From NCBI GenBank assembly GCA_002336475.1, contig DDCX01000108.1, positions 1 through 25,714 on the forward strand: a stretch of 25,714 bases of DNA, given 5' to 3'. Of this stretch, positions 9,058 through 17,309 are shown one piece after another. Below the pieces are notes generated by a model, which saw only the letters and a program-made list of their open reading frames with translations, had not been told where the DNA came from and made no database searches. A program made the position numbers and the translations under genes. Within the stretch, counting starts at the first letter, position 1. Each line of letters starts with the position of its first letter. The DNA comes from Flavobacteriales bacterium UBA1995 (GTDB lineage: Bacteria > Bacteroidota > Bacteroidia > Flavobacteriales_D > Sanyastnellaceae).

Positions 9058-9078
9058 TTGGTGTACTTTTGACACCAA
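9058..9078 (+). promoter_or_regulatory. Palindromic operator with embedded -7 promoter box, upstream of the Nudix regulator
   Basis: A perfect inverted repeat: arms TTGGTGT (9058-9064) and ACACCAA (9072-9078) around a 7-nt spacer, 21 bp in total. The spacer plus one arm base reads TACTTTTG (9064-9071), a full match to the Bacteroidota -7 consensus TAnnTTTG. Bound protein would cover this promoter. The site lies in the divergent region between the regulator and pfkA, where an autoregulated Nudix-type repressor would be expected to bind. A near copy lies at 12677-12697. Confidence 0.72.
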
Positions 9079-9085
9079 GTTGATC

Positions 9086-9820
9086 ATGAACACCACCTCC
9101 TCTGCTTCCCACGGCTCGGACATGCGCAGCCCGACATTTGATGTGAGTGTGGACAATGTGGTCTTTGGTTTTGATGGGGAAGACCTGCAGGTACTGCTGA
9201 TCAGGCAAGGTTTACCCGGCGAGGACATGGGAGAAGGTCGATTTCACATGGCTGTGCCTGGCGACCTCATTTTGCCAGAAGAGGGATTGGATGAAGCCGC
9301 TGCCCGCATCCTGTCTAACCTCACCTCCATTCAGGGCATCTACCTCAAGCAGTTTTTCACGTTTGGTGCTCCAGACCGCGTTTTTGACGAAAAGGACAAA
9401 GAATGGCTGACTAAAATTCGCCGCTATCCAGACCGCCGGGTGGTGACCGTGGGCTACTACAGCTTGGTCGCTTTGGCTGACTACCGTCCCAAGCCCAGCA
9501 GCTTTGCGAGCCAGGCAGAATGGTGCCCTTTGAACAAAATCCCAACGTTGGCCTTTGACCACAACACCATCATAGAGGCTGGATTGGAGAAGTTGAGGGA
9601 AGATGTAGTAAACAAGAACATCATCTTCGAATTGTTGCCTGAAAAGTTCACCTTAGGCCAATTCCAGAGGCTGCACGAAATCATCCTCGACAAGACCTTG
9701 GACAAAAGGAATTTCCGCAAAAACGTCAAGCGCATGGCTGGGGTCATAGCCCTGGACGAGAAACAGGCGGGAGTGTTGCACAAGCCGGCCCAATTGTACA
9801 CCTATCGCCAAAGGGATTGA
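9086..9820 (+). CDS. Nudix-domain / winged-helix transcriptional regulator (NrtR/AraR type)
   Basis: A 244-aa protein with an N-terminal Nudix-fold sensor (VSVDNVVFGFDGEDLQVLLI through about residue 145) and a C-terminal winged helix-turn-helix typical of NrtR relatives (ELLPEKFTLGQFQRLHEIIL, DKRNFRKNVKRM, KPAQLYTY). The Nudix box is broken: where REUxEE is expected the sequence reads RILSNL. It should therefore bind a ligand but not hydrolyse it, as known for several sugar-sensing members such as Bacteroides AraR. ATG 9086 fits the promoter at 9064-9071; ATG 9122 is an alternative and would remove only non-conserved residues. It is divergent from the pfkA operon, beside the amylase/sus genes. 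Inference: repressor of the maltodextrin regulon. Confidence 0.87.
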   Translation: MNTTSSASHGSDMRSPTFDVSVDNVVFGFDGEDLQVLLIRQGLPGEDMGEGRFHMAVPGDLILPEEGLDEAAARILSNLTSIQGIYLKQFFTFGAPDRVFDEKDKEWLTKIRRYPDRRVVTVGYYSLVALADYRPKPSSFASQAEWCPLNKIPTLAFDHNTIIEAGLEKLREDVVNKNIIFELLPEKFTLGQFQRLHEIILDKTLDKRNFRKNVKRMAGVIALDEKQAGVLHKPAQLYTYRQRD

Positions 9821-9837
9821 GGTGTAAATTCAACCTC
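9819..9837 (+). promoter_or_regulatory. Weak inverted repeat upstream of the secreted amylase gene
   Basis: GAGGT (9819-9823) and ACCTC (9833-9837) flank a 9-nt spacer, starting within the regulator stop codon. The segment begins GGTGTA, like the left half of the 9058 operator, but the right half is degenerate. It could be a low-affinity operator for the amylase or chance. No convincing -7 box was found in 9838-9867. Confidence 0.25.
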
Positions 9838-9867
9838 GGTTTCGCATCATTTAATACCCCCGTTTGT

Positions 9868-12660
9868 ATGTCATTTAGGGTGATTGTTGCTGTCGTTCTG
9901 GCAGCCATGTCTTTTTCTTTGGGAGCTCAAGTCGTTTGGACTGACCCCCCATTTCCTTCTGCTGATGATCAGGTGACATTGTATTACGATGCCTCCCAAG
10001 GGAATGGGCAGCTTTCTGGCGTCATCCCCGTCTACATTCACACAGGCCTCATTACCTCGGCCAGCAGCTCACCCACCGACTGGCAGTACGTCAATATGCC
10101 TTGGGCAAGCACCGACCCGGAATGGGTCATGGATTATGAGGGCACTGATTTGTGGAGTTATGATTTTGGAGGTCAAACGCTGACTGATTTTTTCGGTTTA
10201 CCGGGAAACATCACTGCAGAGCAATTGGCGATGGTCTTCAGAAATGGAAGCGGGACAGCTGTTGGAAGGGACTCCGATGGTGGAGACATTTTTTTGCCGC
10301 TGAGCGATGGCAGTTTCTCTGCGGTTTTTTTGCAGCCTCAATCTGACAATGCACTCGCTGTCTTAGGAGAGGGCATCGCACTTCAAGCTTCGGCATCTGA
10401 GGCTGCCGAATTGTTCTTCATCAGCAATGGAGACACCTTGGCATCAGCGTTGAATGCGGTTCAATTGAGCCACGACTTCGATCCGACAAGCCCAGGCACT
10501 TATACCATTGAATTTCATGCCAGCAACGGCATGAATTCGACCGTGGTGACCACAGACATTTTGGTGCTACCCGACTCGCCCAGTGTTGCCGCTGCTCCAG
10601 TGGGAACCCAAGACGGACTCAACCCTTCGGAAGACGGCTCTTCTATTGTGCTTCAGCTGTTTGCCCCAGGTAAGAGCCATGTCTTCTTTATCGGTGACTT
10701 GACGAATTGGGAGCTGCAGGAAGAATTCATGATGAATGTGACGCCCGACGGCGACCGCTTTTGGATTGAATTGACTGGCCTTAACCCCGCTCAGGAATAC
10801 CGGTACCAATACCACGTCATGCCCAATGACGATCGTTTCGCAGACCCCTATGCAGAAAAGCAGCTGGACTATTGGAACGACCCCTGGATCTCTGAATCCA
10901 CCTACCCTTTCTTGATCGACTACCCTGCTGGCCTGAACAGTCAAGCACCTGTGAGCGTGTTCCAAACGGGAACCACAGACTATGCCTGGACCGATGCCGG
11001 TTTCGAGCGTCCGGAACAAGAAAACCTGGTCATATATGAGTTGCTGGTTCGCGACTTTAGCGACGAGCGCACCTTTGACTTCATCATCGACACCCTTGAT
11101 TACCTCGCTGGCCTCAACATCACAGCCCTGGAATTGATGCCTGTCAATGAGTTCAACGGAAACGACAGTTGGGGCTACAACCCGTCTTTTTATTTCGCGG
11201 TGGACAAGGCGTACGGTCCGAAGGCCAAACTGCAAGAGTTGGTCGACGCGTGCCATGAGCGGGGAATAGCAGTGATTCTGGACATGGTGATGAACCACAG
11301 CGATTGGCCCAACCCACAAATCCTGATGTGGTGGCAGAACAATGCTCCCGCGGCCAACAACCCCTTCTTCAACACCGTCGCTCCGCCCAATGGCGTGGAC
11401 TTCTTCTTTGACTATGACCACCAGGCAGAGGCCACCCAGGACTTTACCAAGCGCGTCATGGATTTCTGGCGGGAAGAGTTTCACATCGACGGTTACCGTT
11501 GGGACCTCTCTCAGGGTTTTACTTGGAACGGTACCGGAGGCAGTTATGACCAAGACAGGATTGACCTGTGGTCAAATTATGGAAGCCATGTCTGGTCACA
11601 GGACCCCGATTTTTATATGATCCTGGAGCATTGGACGGACAACAATGAGGAGAAGGCGCTCAGCGACATGGGTTTCATGACGTGGGCCAACGTGACCCAT
11701 GACTACCAAGAAGCCTCCATGGGATACGGTTCCAACCTCGCTTGGGCCAGTTGGCAAGAGCGCGGATGGAACCACCCCCGCTCTGTGAGTTATACCGAAA
11801 GCCACGACGAGGAGCGCCTCATGTACAAAAACATGCAGTTTGGCAATGGCGGCGGCGGCTATGACATCACCGCGTTGGAAACCGCTTTGGGACGCGTTGA
11901 GCTTGCTGCATGCTTCAACATCCCCCTCCCCGGCCCCAAAATGATCTGGCAGTTTGGTGAGTTGGGTTATGATTACTCCATCAATACTTGCAGCGACGGT
12001 GTCACGATCAACGAAGACTGTCGTGTTGCGGCCAAGCCTGTGAGGTGGGATTACCGCGAAATGCCGGCGCGTTATCGGGTGTATCAAGTCATGTCTGCCC
12101 TGTCCGCCCTCAAGCGGGACCATCCCGTTTTTCAAACCACCGACTTCAATTGGGACGTTTGGGGCTTTGGCAAACGGCTGCAGTTGAATGGGGCACAAAT
12201 GGATGTCGTGGTGGCGGGCAATTTTCAGGTGACACCCTTGTCAATGGCCCCAGGCTTCCAACATACGGGGACGTGGTATGATTACTTCACCGGAGCTTCT
12301 GTAGAGGTATCGGACCTTGAAGCCACCTTTGATTTTAGCCCTGGGGAATACCACCTGTGGACCGATGTTGCATTGAATACCCCCGACAACATTTTGGCCA
12401 TAGAAGAGGCCCGACAACCGGCTGCGTTCTCTGTGGTTCCCAATCCGGGATCTGCTTCTCAACTCGTGCTCCATTTCCCTACGGAATCGAAGGGTAGTGT
12501 ATCCATTTTTGACCTTACCGGCCGCTGTGTATCTGCCTTTTCTTGTGCGCCGGGAATGGCCGCGGTGCCCCTGCCCCAATCTTTGCCATTCGGGCCTTAC
12601 CTCGTGCGGTTGACGCATGGTGGAAACAGCACGTCGGCTTATTGGATGAACCGCGACTAA
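9868..12660 (+). CDS. Secreted GH13 alpha-amylase family enzyme with T9SS sorting domain
   Basis: Endo-acting on starch-like alpha-glucans, predicted to be exported and surface-attached or released. 930 aa from ATG 9868, which starts a good signal peptide (cleavage near residue 20); the open frame upstream would spoil it. Domains: an N-terminal binding-like domain (about 21-175, DDQVTLYYDASQGNGQL, LAMVFRNGSG) related to the protein at 17807. Next comes a CBM48/E-set domain (about 255-335, VFFIGDLTNW), then the GH13 barrel (about 385-800). Catalytic motifs: DMVMNHSD (from 472), GYRWD with nucleophile Asp546, ILEHW with acid/base Glu587, ESHDEE with Asp647. The last 80 residues (VVPNPGSAS, VSIFDLTGRCV, GPYLVRLTHGG) form a type A T9SS domain. 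It lies 47 bases after the regulator. Confidence 0.93.
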   Translation: MSFRVIVAVVLAAMSFSLGAQVVWTDPPFPSADDQVTLYYDASQGNGQLSGVIPVYIHTGLITSASSSPTDWQYVNMPWASTDPEWVMDYEGTDLWSYDFGGQTLTDFFGLPGNITAEQLAMVFRNGSGTAVGRDSDGGDIFLPLSDGSFSAVFLQPQSDNALAVLGEGIALQASASEAAELFFISNGDTLASALNAVQLSHDFDPTSPGTYTIEFHASNGMNSTVVTTDILVLPDSPSVAAAPVGTQDGLNPSEDGSSIVLQLFAPGKSHVFFIGDLTNWELQEEFMMNVTPDGDRFWIELTGLNPAQEYRYQYHVMPNDDRFADPYAEKQLDYWNDPWISESTYPFLIDYPAGLNSQAPVSVFQTGTTDYAWTDAGFERPEQENLVIYELLVRDFSDERTFDFIIDTLDYLAGLNITALELMPVNEFNGNDSWGYNPSFYFAVDKAYGPKAKLQELVDACHERGIAVILDMVMNHSDWPNPQILMWWQNNAPAANNPFFNTVAPPNGVDFFFDYDHQAEATQDFTKRVMDFWREEFHIDGYRWDLSQGFTWNGTGGSYDQDRIDLWSNYGSHVWSQDPDFYMILEHWTDNNEEKALSDMGFMTWANVTHDYQEASMGYGSNLAWASWQERGWNHPRSVSYTESHDEERLMYKNMQFGNGGGGYDITALETALGRVELAACFNIPLPGPKMIWQFGELGYDYSINTCSDGVTINEDCRVAAKPVRWDYREMPARYRVYQVMSALSALKRDHPVFQTTDFNWDVWGFGKRLQLNGAQMDVVVAGNFQVTPLSMAPGFQHTGTWYDYFTGASVEVSDLEATFDFSPGEYHLWTDVALNTPDNILAIEEARQPAAFSVVPNPGSASQLVLHFPTESKGSVSIFDLTGRCVSAFSCAPGMAAVPLPQSLPFGPYLVRLTHGGNSTSAYWMNRD

Positions 12661-12690
12661 AGCGGTCGCGGATGCCGCGGTGTCCTTTTG
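12651..12690 (+). terminator. Competing hairpins at the amylase 3' end, possible terminator
   Basis: CCGCGAC (12651-12657) pairs with GTCGCGG (12665-12671) across the stop codon. Alternatively CGCGG (12667-12671) pairs with CCGCG (12675-12679) around ATG; the two structures share bases and exclude each other. A TTTT run follows at 12686-12689. The T-run also belongs to the operator at 12677-12697, so terminator and operator overlap. Confidence 0.45.
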
Positions 12691-12697
12691 ACACACC
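12677..12697 (+). promoter_or_regulatory. Second copy of the operator motif, upstream of susC
   Basis: The core GGTGTCCTTTTGACAC (12679-12694) matches GGTGTACTTTTGACAC (9060-9075) at 15 of 16 positions, in the same orientation. Its own symmetry is GTGTC (12680-12684) and GACAC (12690-12694) around CTTTT. It ends 5 bases before the -7 box TACTTTCG at 12703-12710 and covers the region where the -33 element would lie. Confidence 0.65.
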
Positions 12698-12702
12698 AGG
12701 TT

Positions 12703-12710
12703 TACTTTCG
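12703..12710 (+). promoter_or_regulatory. Candidate -7 promoter box of the sus operon
   Basis: TACTTTCG followed by CA matches the Bacteroidota -7 consensus TAnnTTTG with one mismatch. No good -33 TTTG is found 17-20 nt upstream; that place is occupied by the palindromic operator. This may mean an activator is needed, or that the operator blocks the promoter. The predicted start lies about 20-25 bases before ATG 12739. Confidence 0.5.
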
Positions 12711-12738
12711 CATTCAACGTAGACAGCTCTACCGATTC

Positions 12739-15700
12739 ATGAACCGAACTATTTCGAGCCTTTTAGCCCTAGCGGGTGTGCTGTTGTCTTTTGGCATTTC
12801 GGCACAGACCCTCACCGGAACAGTCACAGACGAGGACGGAAGTCCCCTACCCGGTGCAACCGTGCTGGCCAATGGCGGGGCACGCGGTGTGTCCAGTGAC
12901 ATGGATGGGCGCTACAGCTTGCCTTTGGGCGAAGGCGAACACACCATCAGCTTCAGCTTTGTAGGCTACCTCAAGGTGACCCGAAAGGTGTCCTTGGCTT
13001 CGGGTCAAACCCGTTCGATGAACGTGTCCTTGGAAACCGATGCCGTCCTCATGAACGACGTAGTGGTCGTCGGATATGGCGTTCAACGCAAAAAGGAGGT
13101 GACCGGATCCATCGCACAGATTGATTCCAAGCAAATCACGGCGGTGCGAACCCCCAGCTTTGAGGCTGCACTTCAGGGCCAGGCGGCAGGCGTTCAAGTC
13201 AGCCAGAGTTCAGGTGTCGCTGGCGCCGGAAGCTTGATCAGGGTGCGCGGGGTGGCCTCTGTTTCGGCAGCAGGAGACCCTCTTTACGTGGTCGATGGCA
13301 TCCCCATTACCCAGAATTATTTCCTCAGGGGAAACAGTGGGGCGATGAACAACAACCCGCTCGCCACCATTAACCCCAATGACATTGAATCTGTGGAGAT
13401 CCTCAAAGACGCCGCTGCCACTGGCATCTACGGCTCAAGGGGTGCCAATGGTGTCATCTTAATCACCACCAAACGGGGCCAAGCTGGGACGTCCTACGAA
13501 TTCAGCAGCAGTGCCGGATTCTCCAACCCCGCTTCCCTCCCCAACATGCTCAATACCGAGCAATACTTGACCCTCCGTCAAGAAGCATGGGAGAATGACG
13601 GTGGAACCGGATACGTCTGGCTTCCTGGATTCACCTCCGCAGGAGACAGCCCTGAGTCTCGAAAGTCAGCGTTTGAGCAGGCCATGATGACCGACACCGA
13701 CTGGGTCGATGAGACCATAGGCACGGGGGTCAAGCACAATTATAGTTTTGGAGCCCGTCAAGGTGGAGAGGGCTACAACCTCTATGCGGGGGTCAGCTAT
13801 GACGACAACGGCAGTTATCTCATTGGCAACAGCTATGAGCGCGTCAGCGGCAGGCTCAATGCGGACTTCGAGCCCGCCGATTGGGCCAAAATCATGGTCT
13901 CTTCGAGTTTAAGCCAGGGCATCAACAACCGCATCGACGCGGCTTGGTCTGGCGGTCTGGGCGATGCCATGTCCAACGCATTGCCTTATTACCCTGTCTA
14001 CCGTTCCGATACACTGTTCAACGCCGACGGCTCTGTGAATGGGCTTCCCGGCGATTACTACCTCTACCAAGACGAATGGGGAGGCACCAAGAACCCTGTT
14101 GCGGTCCGCGAAAGCAAGACATGGATCACCACTGAGAATCGATCCATCAACAATGCAAGCCTGATCCTGACTCCCCTGGACAACCTGTTTATCAAAGGTT
14201 CTGGCGGATTCGACTACATGCACGTCCGCGAAGACATCTACAATCCGCCCAGCATTTTCTTGTCGAGTGAATTGGGCAATGCCAACCGCTATGCGAACTA
14301 CGTTCTGAACTGGAACTACAGCTTGACAGCCGACTACAAGATGGACCTGACGGAATTCAGCTCGCTGGGACTGTTGGCCGGTTCAGAGTTTCAGCGCACC
14401 GACAGCTACGGATACGGCATTGGTTTTGGCGATGTCACAGGTCCTGTTTTCGAAAACGACAGTTTGCTTGAAGTGGCCAATGGCCAGACCACGGTCAACA
14501 ACCCTTCTCAGCACAGCTTCCTCTCCTATTTCGGGCGAGCAAACTACAGCCTCAAAGACCGTTATTTCTTTCAAGGAACAGCCCGTGTGGATGGGTCCAG
14601 CCGCTTCGGTCGGAACTACCGGTATGGGTTCTTCCCATCATTGAGCGCCGGTTGGGTCGTGAGTGACGAGCCTTGGTTCGAAAGTGGAACCCTGAGTTTC
14701 CTCAAGGCGCGCACGAGCTGGGGTAAAACCGGCAATGCAGCCCTGCCTGATTACGCGCGTTTCGGCACCTACAGCGCTCCAGACAACGGCATCCTCTACA
14801 ATGGGCAACCGATTCTGTTTCCCCTTCAACCCGCCAATCCCAACCTGCGTTGGGAGACTTCCCGCACCGTTGATGCTTCCATTGAAATCGGACTGTGGAA
14901 CGACCGTGTGACCACCGAAATCGCCTATTACAACAAGCTGTCCCAAGACGTCATCATGAACGTCTCCACCCCGCCGAGCACCGGATTCACCAACCGCTGG
15001 GACAATGTGGCGACCATTCTCAATCGCGGAGTGGAGCTCAGTGTAAAGAGCCGCAACCTCATTGGGGGGTTCCAGTGGACCACAGAGCTTAATGTCGCTC
15101 GGAACTACAACGAGCTCCAGAGCATTGGAAACTACACGCCCGATGCCGTCAGTGGCGGCACCAATGACAGCAGGGTGATCACCGGGAGTCCAGTAGGCAG
15201 TTTCTACCTGATGATGTTCTCCCACGTCGATGCCGAAACCGGGTTGCCCGTCTATTTGGACCGTGCGGGGAATGAAACCTTTGACTACGACAACAGTGAA
15301 AGGCAGTACGTGGGCGATGGCCTTCCCGATTTCGTAGGCGGCATGACCAACACCTTCCGCTGGAAGAATTGGGACCTGCGCGCCTTGGCCACCTTTAGTT
15401 ACGGCGCCAAGATTTTTGACAGCTCTTCGAAACGCCAACTCGGTGTAGTTACCAGTTGGAACATGCGGACAGAGATTCTGGACCGCTGGCGTCAGCCCGG
15501 GGACGAGGCCACCTTTCCCCGCTTGACCTTGGATGAAACCACCTACGGTTTGCCCAGCGGCTTTCCGTGGTGGAACACCAGTCTGTTTGTGTTCGATGCC
15601 AGCTATTTACGCTTGCGCAACCTCACTTTGGGATACACCGTCCCCACCGTTGGAACGGGGAAGCACGCCATTCAGAATTTGCGGGTCAATGCCAGTGTCA

Positions 15701-15855
15701 CCAACCTGTTTACGATCACCAGCTTCCCGGGTCTAGACCCCGAAGTTGTCCGCGACTTCGAAAACGCACAGGACCGCAACATGAGTCCTAACGTGACTTA
15801 CCTCACGCCGCCCCAAGAGCGGGCATTCACATTGGGCATCAACATGTCATTCTGA
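12739..15855 (+). CDS. susC: SusC/RagA-family TonB-linked outer-membrane transporter
   Basis: Imports oligosaccharides across the outer membrane with a SusD lid, powered by TonB/ExbBD. 1038 aa from ATG 12739, which begins a signal peptide (MNRTISSLLALAGVLLSFGISA). Domains: a carboxypeptidase-regulatory-like beta domain (LTGTVTDEDGSPLPGATVLA, about 24-110), a plug (VVVVGYGVQRKKEVTGSI; GSRGANGVILITTKRG), then a 22-strand-type barrel ending in ITLG/FTLGINMSF with a C-terminal Phe as usual for outer-membrane barrels. The plug includes the SusC hallmark DPLYVVDGIPI. First gene of the sus operon; SusD follows after 6 bases. Maltodextrin as substrate is inferred from the two amylases. Confidence 0.96.
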   Translation: MNRTISSLLALAGVLLSFGISAQTLTGTVTDEDGSPLPGATVLANGGARGVSSDMDGRYSLPLGEGEHTISFSFVGYLKVTRKVSLASGQTRSMNVSLETDAVLMNDVVVVGYGVQRKKEVTGSIAQIDSKQITAVRTPSFEAALQGQAAGVQVSQSSGVAGAGSLIRVRGVASVSAAGDPLYVVDGIPITQNYFLRGNSGAMNNNPLATINPNDIESVEILKDAAATGIYGSRGANGVILITTKRGQAGTSYEFSSSAGFSNPASLPNMLNTEQYLTLRQEAWENDGGTGYVWLPGFTSAGDSPESRKSAFEQAMMTDTDWVDETIGTGVKHNYSFGARQGGEGYNLYAGVSYDDNGSYLIGNSYERVSGRLNADFEPADWAKIMVSSSLSQGINNRIDAAWSGGLGDAMSNALPYYPVYRSDTLFNADGSVNGLPGDYYLYQDEWGGTKNPVAVRESKTWITTENRSINNASLILTPLDNLFIKGSGGFDYMHVREDIYNPPSIFLSSELGNANRYANYVLNWNYSLTADYKMDLTEFSSLGLLAGSEFQRTDSYGYGIGFGDVTGPVFENDSLLEVANGQTTVNNPSQHSFLSYFGRANYSLKDRYFFQGTARVDGSSRFGRNYRYGFFPSLSAGWVVSDEPWFESGTLSFLKARTSWGKTGNAALPDYARFGTYSAPDNGILYNGQPILFPLQPANPNLRWETSRTVDASIEIGLWNDRVTTEIAYYNKLSQDVIMNVSTPPSTGFTNRWDNVATILNRGVELSVKSRNLIGGFQWTTELNVARNYNELQSIGNYTPDAVSGGTNDSRVITGSPVGSFYLMMFSHVDAETGLPVYLDRAGNETFDYDNSERQYVGDGLPDFVGGMTNTFRWKNWDLRALATFSYGAKIFDSSSKRQLGVVTSWNMRTEILDRWRQPGDEATFPRLTLDETTYGLPSGFPWWNTSLFVFDASYLRLRNLTLGYTVPTVGTGKHAIQNLRVNASVTNLFTITSFPGLDPEVVRDFENAQDRNMSPNVTYLTPPQERAFTLGINMSF

Positions 15856-15861
15856 CCCACC

Positions 15862-17289
15862 ATGCTGACGAACATGAAAACCCTTCGCCTTTTGGCCGGT
15901 ATCCTCGGATGCACGGTGGCATTGACCGGTTGTGACCGGATGCTGGAATTTGAGCCCGGAGATGTGATCCTCGCCGAAGACGCGATCAACAATGCGGACG
16001 ACCTGCAGCGGATGCTGAACTCCAACTACGATGTGTTGGCCAACGTCCTGAATGGCCGTCAACAAAGCATCGCGGAGCTGTTGACCGATAACATGGCCCG
16101 TCCCTACTCGAGTTTGGACTACACCGCGGTATGGAACCGAGAAACGAATTTCTTCACTCCAACGTCAGGCGGACTCTACACCGATTTCTACTACGCCATA
16201 TACCGGGCCAATGTGGTGGTCGAAAGCTTTGACTTGGTCGAGGACCTCGATGAGCCCACCAGACTCCGCCTCGAGGCGGAGTCCCGCTTTGTCCGGGCGG
16301 TGTGCCATTGGTACCTCGTGAAGATGTGGGCTTACCCCTACGGATATACTGCAGACAACAGCCACCTGGGCATTCCATTGCGCACCGATGCTGTGGCTCC
16401 ACCCAGCCCTCGCGCCACAGTCGCAGAGGTGTATGCGCAAATCGCAGAGGACCTCGAATTCGCCAAATCCAACCTCCCAGATGAGAACGGTCCCTATGCC
16501 AGCAGCATGGCGGCCAGTGGGTTCTTAGCCCACATCCATTTCTTGAGCCAAGATTGGAGCGCTGCACAGACCGAGGCAGAGCGTGTGATTGGAAGTGGCC
16601 TGTTCGAGCTCGACACCGACCTCGACCGATACGAAGCTGGCAGCGACAGCGTTTTGGCCGGAGACCATGTCAATCCAGAAACGGTATTCGGCATCACCGG
16701 CGGATATTTTGCTGTGGACGGAGATAGCCTTCTCAATGACCGGAGTTCAGCTTTCCGTGACAACTTTCGCCAGGACAACAACCTCAATCCTCAGCTGACC
16801 TTTAGCGGCGACATCTACGATTTGTTTCAGCTGAACGCTGCGGATGACCGCGGAAACTGGATCGAATCCAATGGCGTCACCCACAAAGTGACGCGTTTCG
16901 ATGACAAACAATTCTTCAACGTCCCTGTCATCCATTTGACGGGTCTGCACCTTTTGCGCGCGATGAGCATTGCGATCAATGGCGGAGATCTTTCAGTGGC
17001 GATAGGCGATGTCAATGCCATACGTGACCGGGCCTTTGGAGCTGATTTGAATGACATGCCTGCGGGGTCTGGTGCAACTGAAGTGCTCGCAGCGGCCCGT
17101 GAGGAATACAGAAAAGAGACCTTGTGCGAAGGATGGGAACTCGATCAGGTCAAACTGCGCGGCGTGCTGGGCAATCCTGAAACGGTGCGCGACGCCCCCT
17201 GGGATTGTCCCGGATCTCTGCTCCAATTCCCCAACTCATCTACCACTGCTGCAGGCTTCGTTCTCAATGACGAAGGAGGCTGTTTGTGA
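15862..17289 (+). CDS. susD: SusD/RagB-family outer-membrane glycan-binding lipoprotein
   Basis: The substrate-binding lid of the SusC channel, anchored outside the outer membrane. 475 aa from ATG 15862; ATG 15874 (MKTLRLLAGILG) gives a tidier lipoprotein signal and is equally likely. The lipobox LTGC places the acylated Cys just before DRMLEFEPGD, whose acidic residues fit surface export in Bacteroidota. TPR-like helices typical of the family are seen (LRLEAESRFVRAVCHWYLVKMW; ATVAEVYAQIAEDLEFAKSNL; ASGFLAHIHFLSQDWSAAQTEAERVI). The C-terminal EEYRKETLCEGWELDQVKLRG is the conserved RxxEL/W region. Slightly short for the family. Confidence 0.95.
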   Translation: MLTNMKTLRLLAGILGCTVALTGCDRMLEFEPGDVILAEDAINNADDLQRMLNSNYDVLANVLNGRQQSIAELLTDNMARPYSSLDYTAVWNRETNFFTPTSGGLYTDFYYAIYRANVVVESFDLVEDLDEPTRLRLEAESRFVRAVCHWYLVKMWAYPYGYTADNSHLGIPLRTDAVAPPSPRATVAEVYAQIAEDLEFAKSNLPDENGPYASSMAASGFLAHIHFLSQDWSAAQTEAERVIGSGLFELDTDLDRYEAGSDSVLAGDHVNPETVFGITGGYFAVDGDSLLNDRSSAFRDNFRQDNNLNPQLTFSGDIYDLFQLNAADDRGNWIESNGVTHKVTRFDDKQFFNVPVIHLTGLHLLRAMSIAINGGDLSVAIGDVNAIRDRAFGADLNDMPAGSGATEVLAAAREEYRKETLCEGWELDQVKLRGVLGNPETVRDAPWDCPGSLLQFPNSSTTAAGFVLNDEGGCL

Positions 17290-17309
17290 ACCACAGAAAC
17301 TGATTTGAT

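Noticed and set aside
9013..9228. N-terminal extension of PfkA to an upstream ATG at 9228
   Set aside because: The extra 72 residues have no PfkA homology, cross the palindromic operator and overlap the regulator gene on the other strand.
9086..9820. Annotation of the regulator as an active Nudix hydrolase
   Set aside because: The metal-binding Nudix box residues are missing and a full NrtR-type winged helix is present.
10567..11553. Long antisense open frame (328 codons, minus strand) inside the secreted amylase gene
   Set aside because: It lies opposite a clearly coding GH13 gene with intact catalytic motifs, its translation has no recognisable domain, and it is a frame shadow of GC-rich coding sequence.
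14638..15438. Long antisense open frame (266 codons, minus strand) inside susC
   Set aside because: It is opposite conserved SusC barrel sequence, with no domain, signal peptide or promoter of its own.
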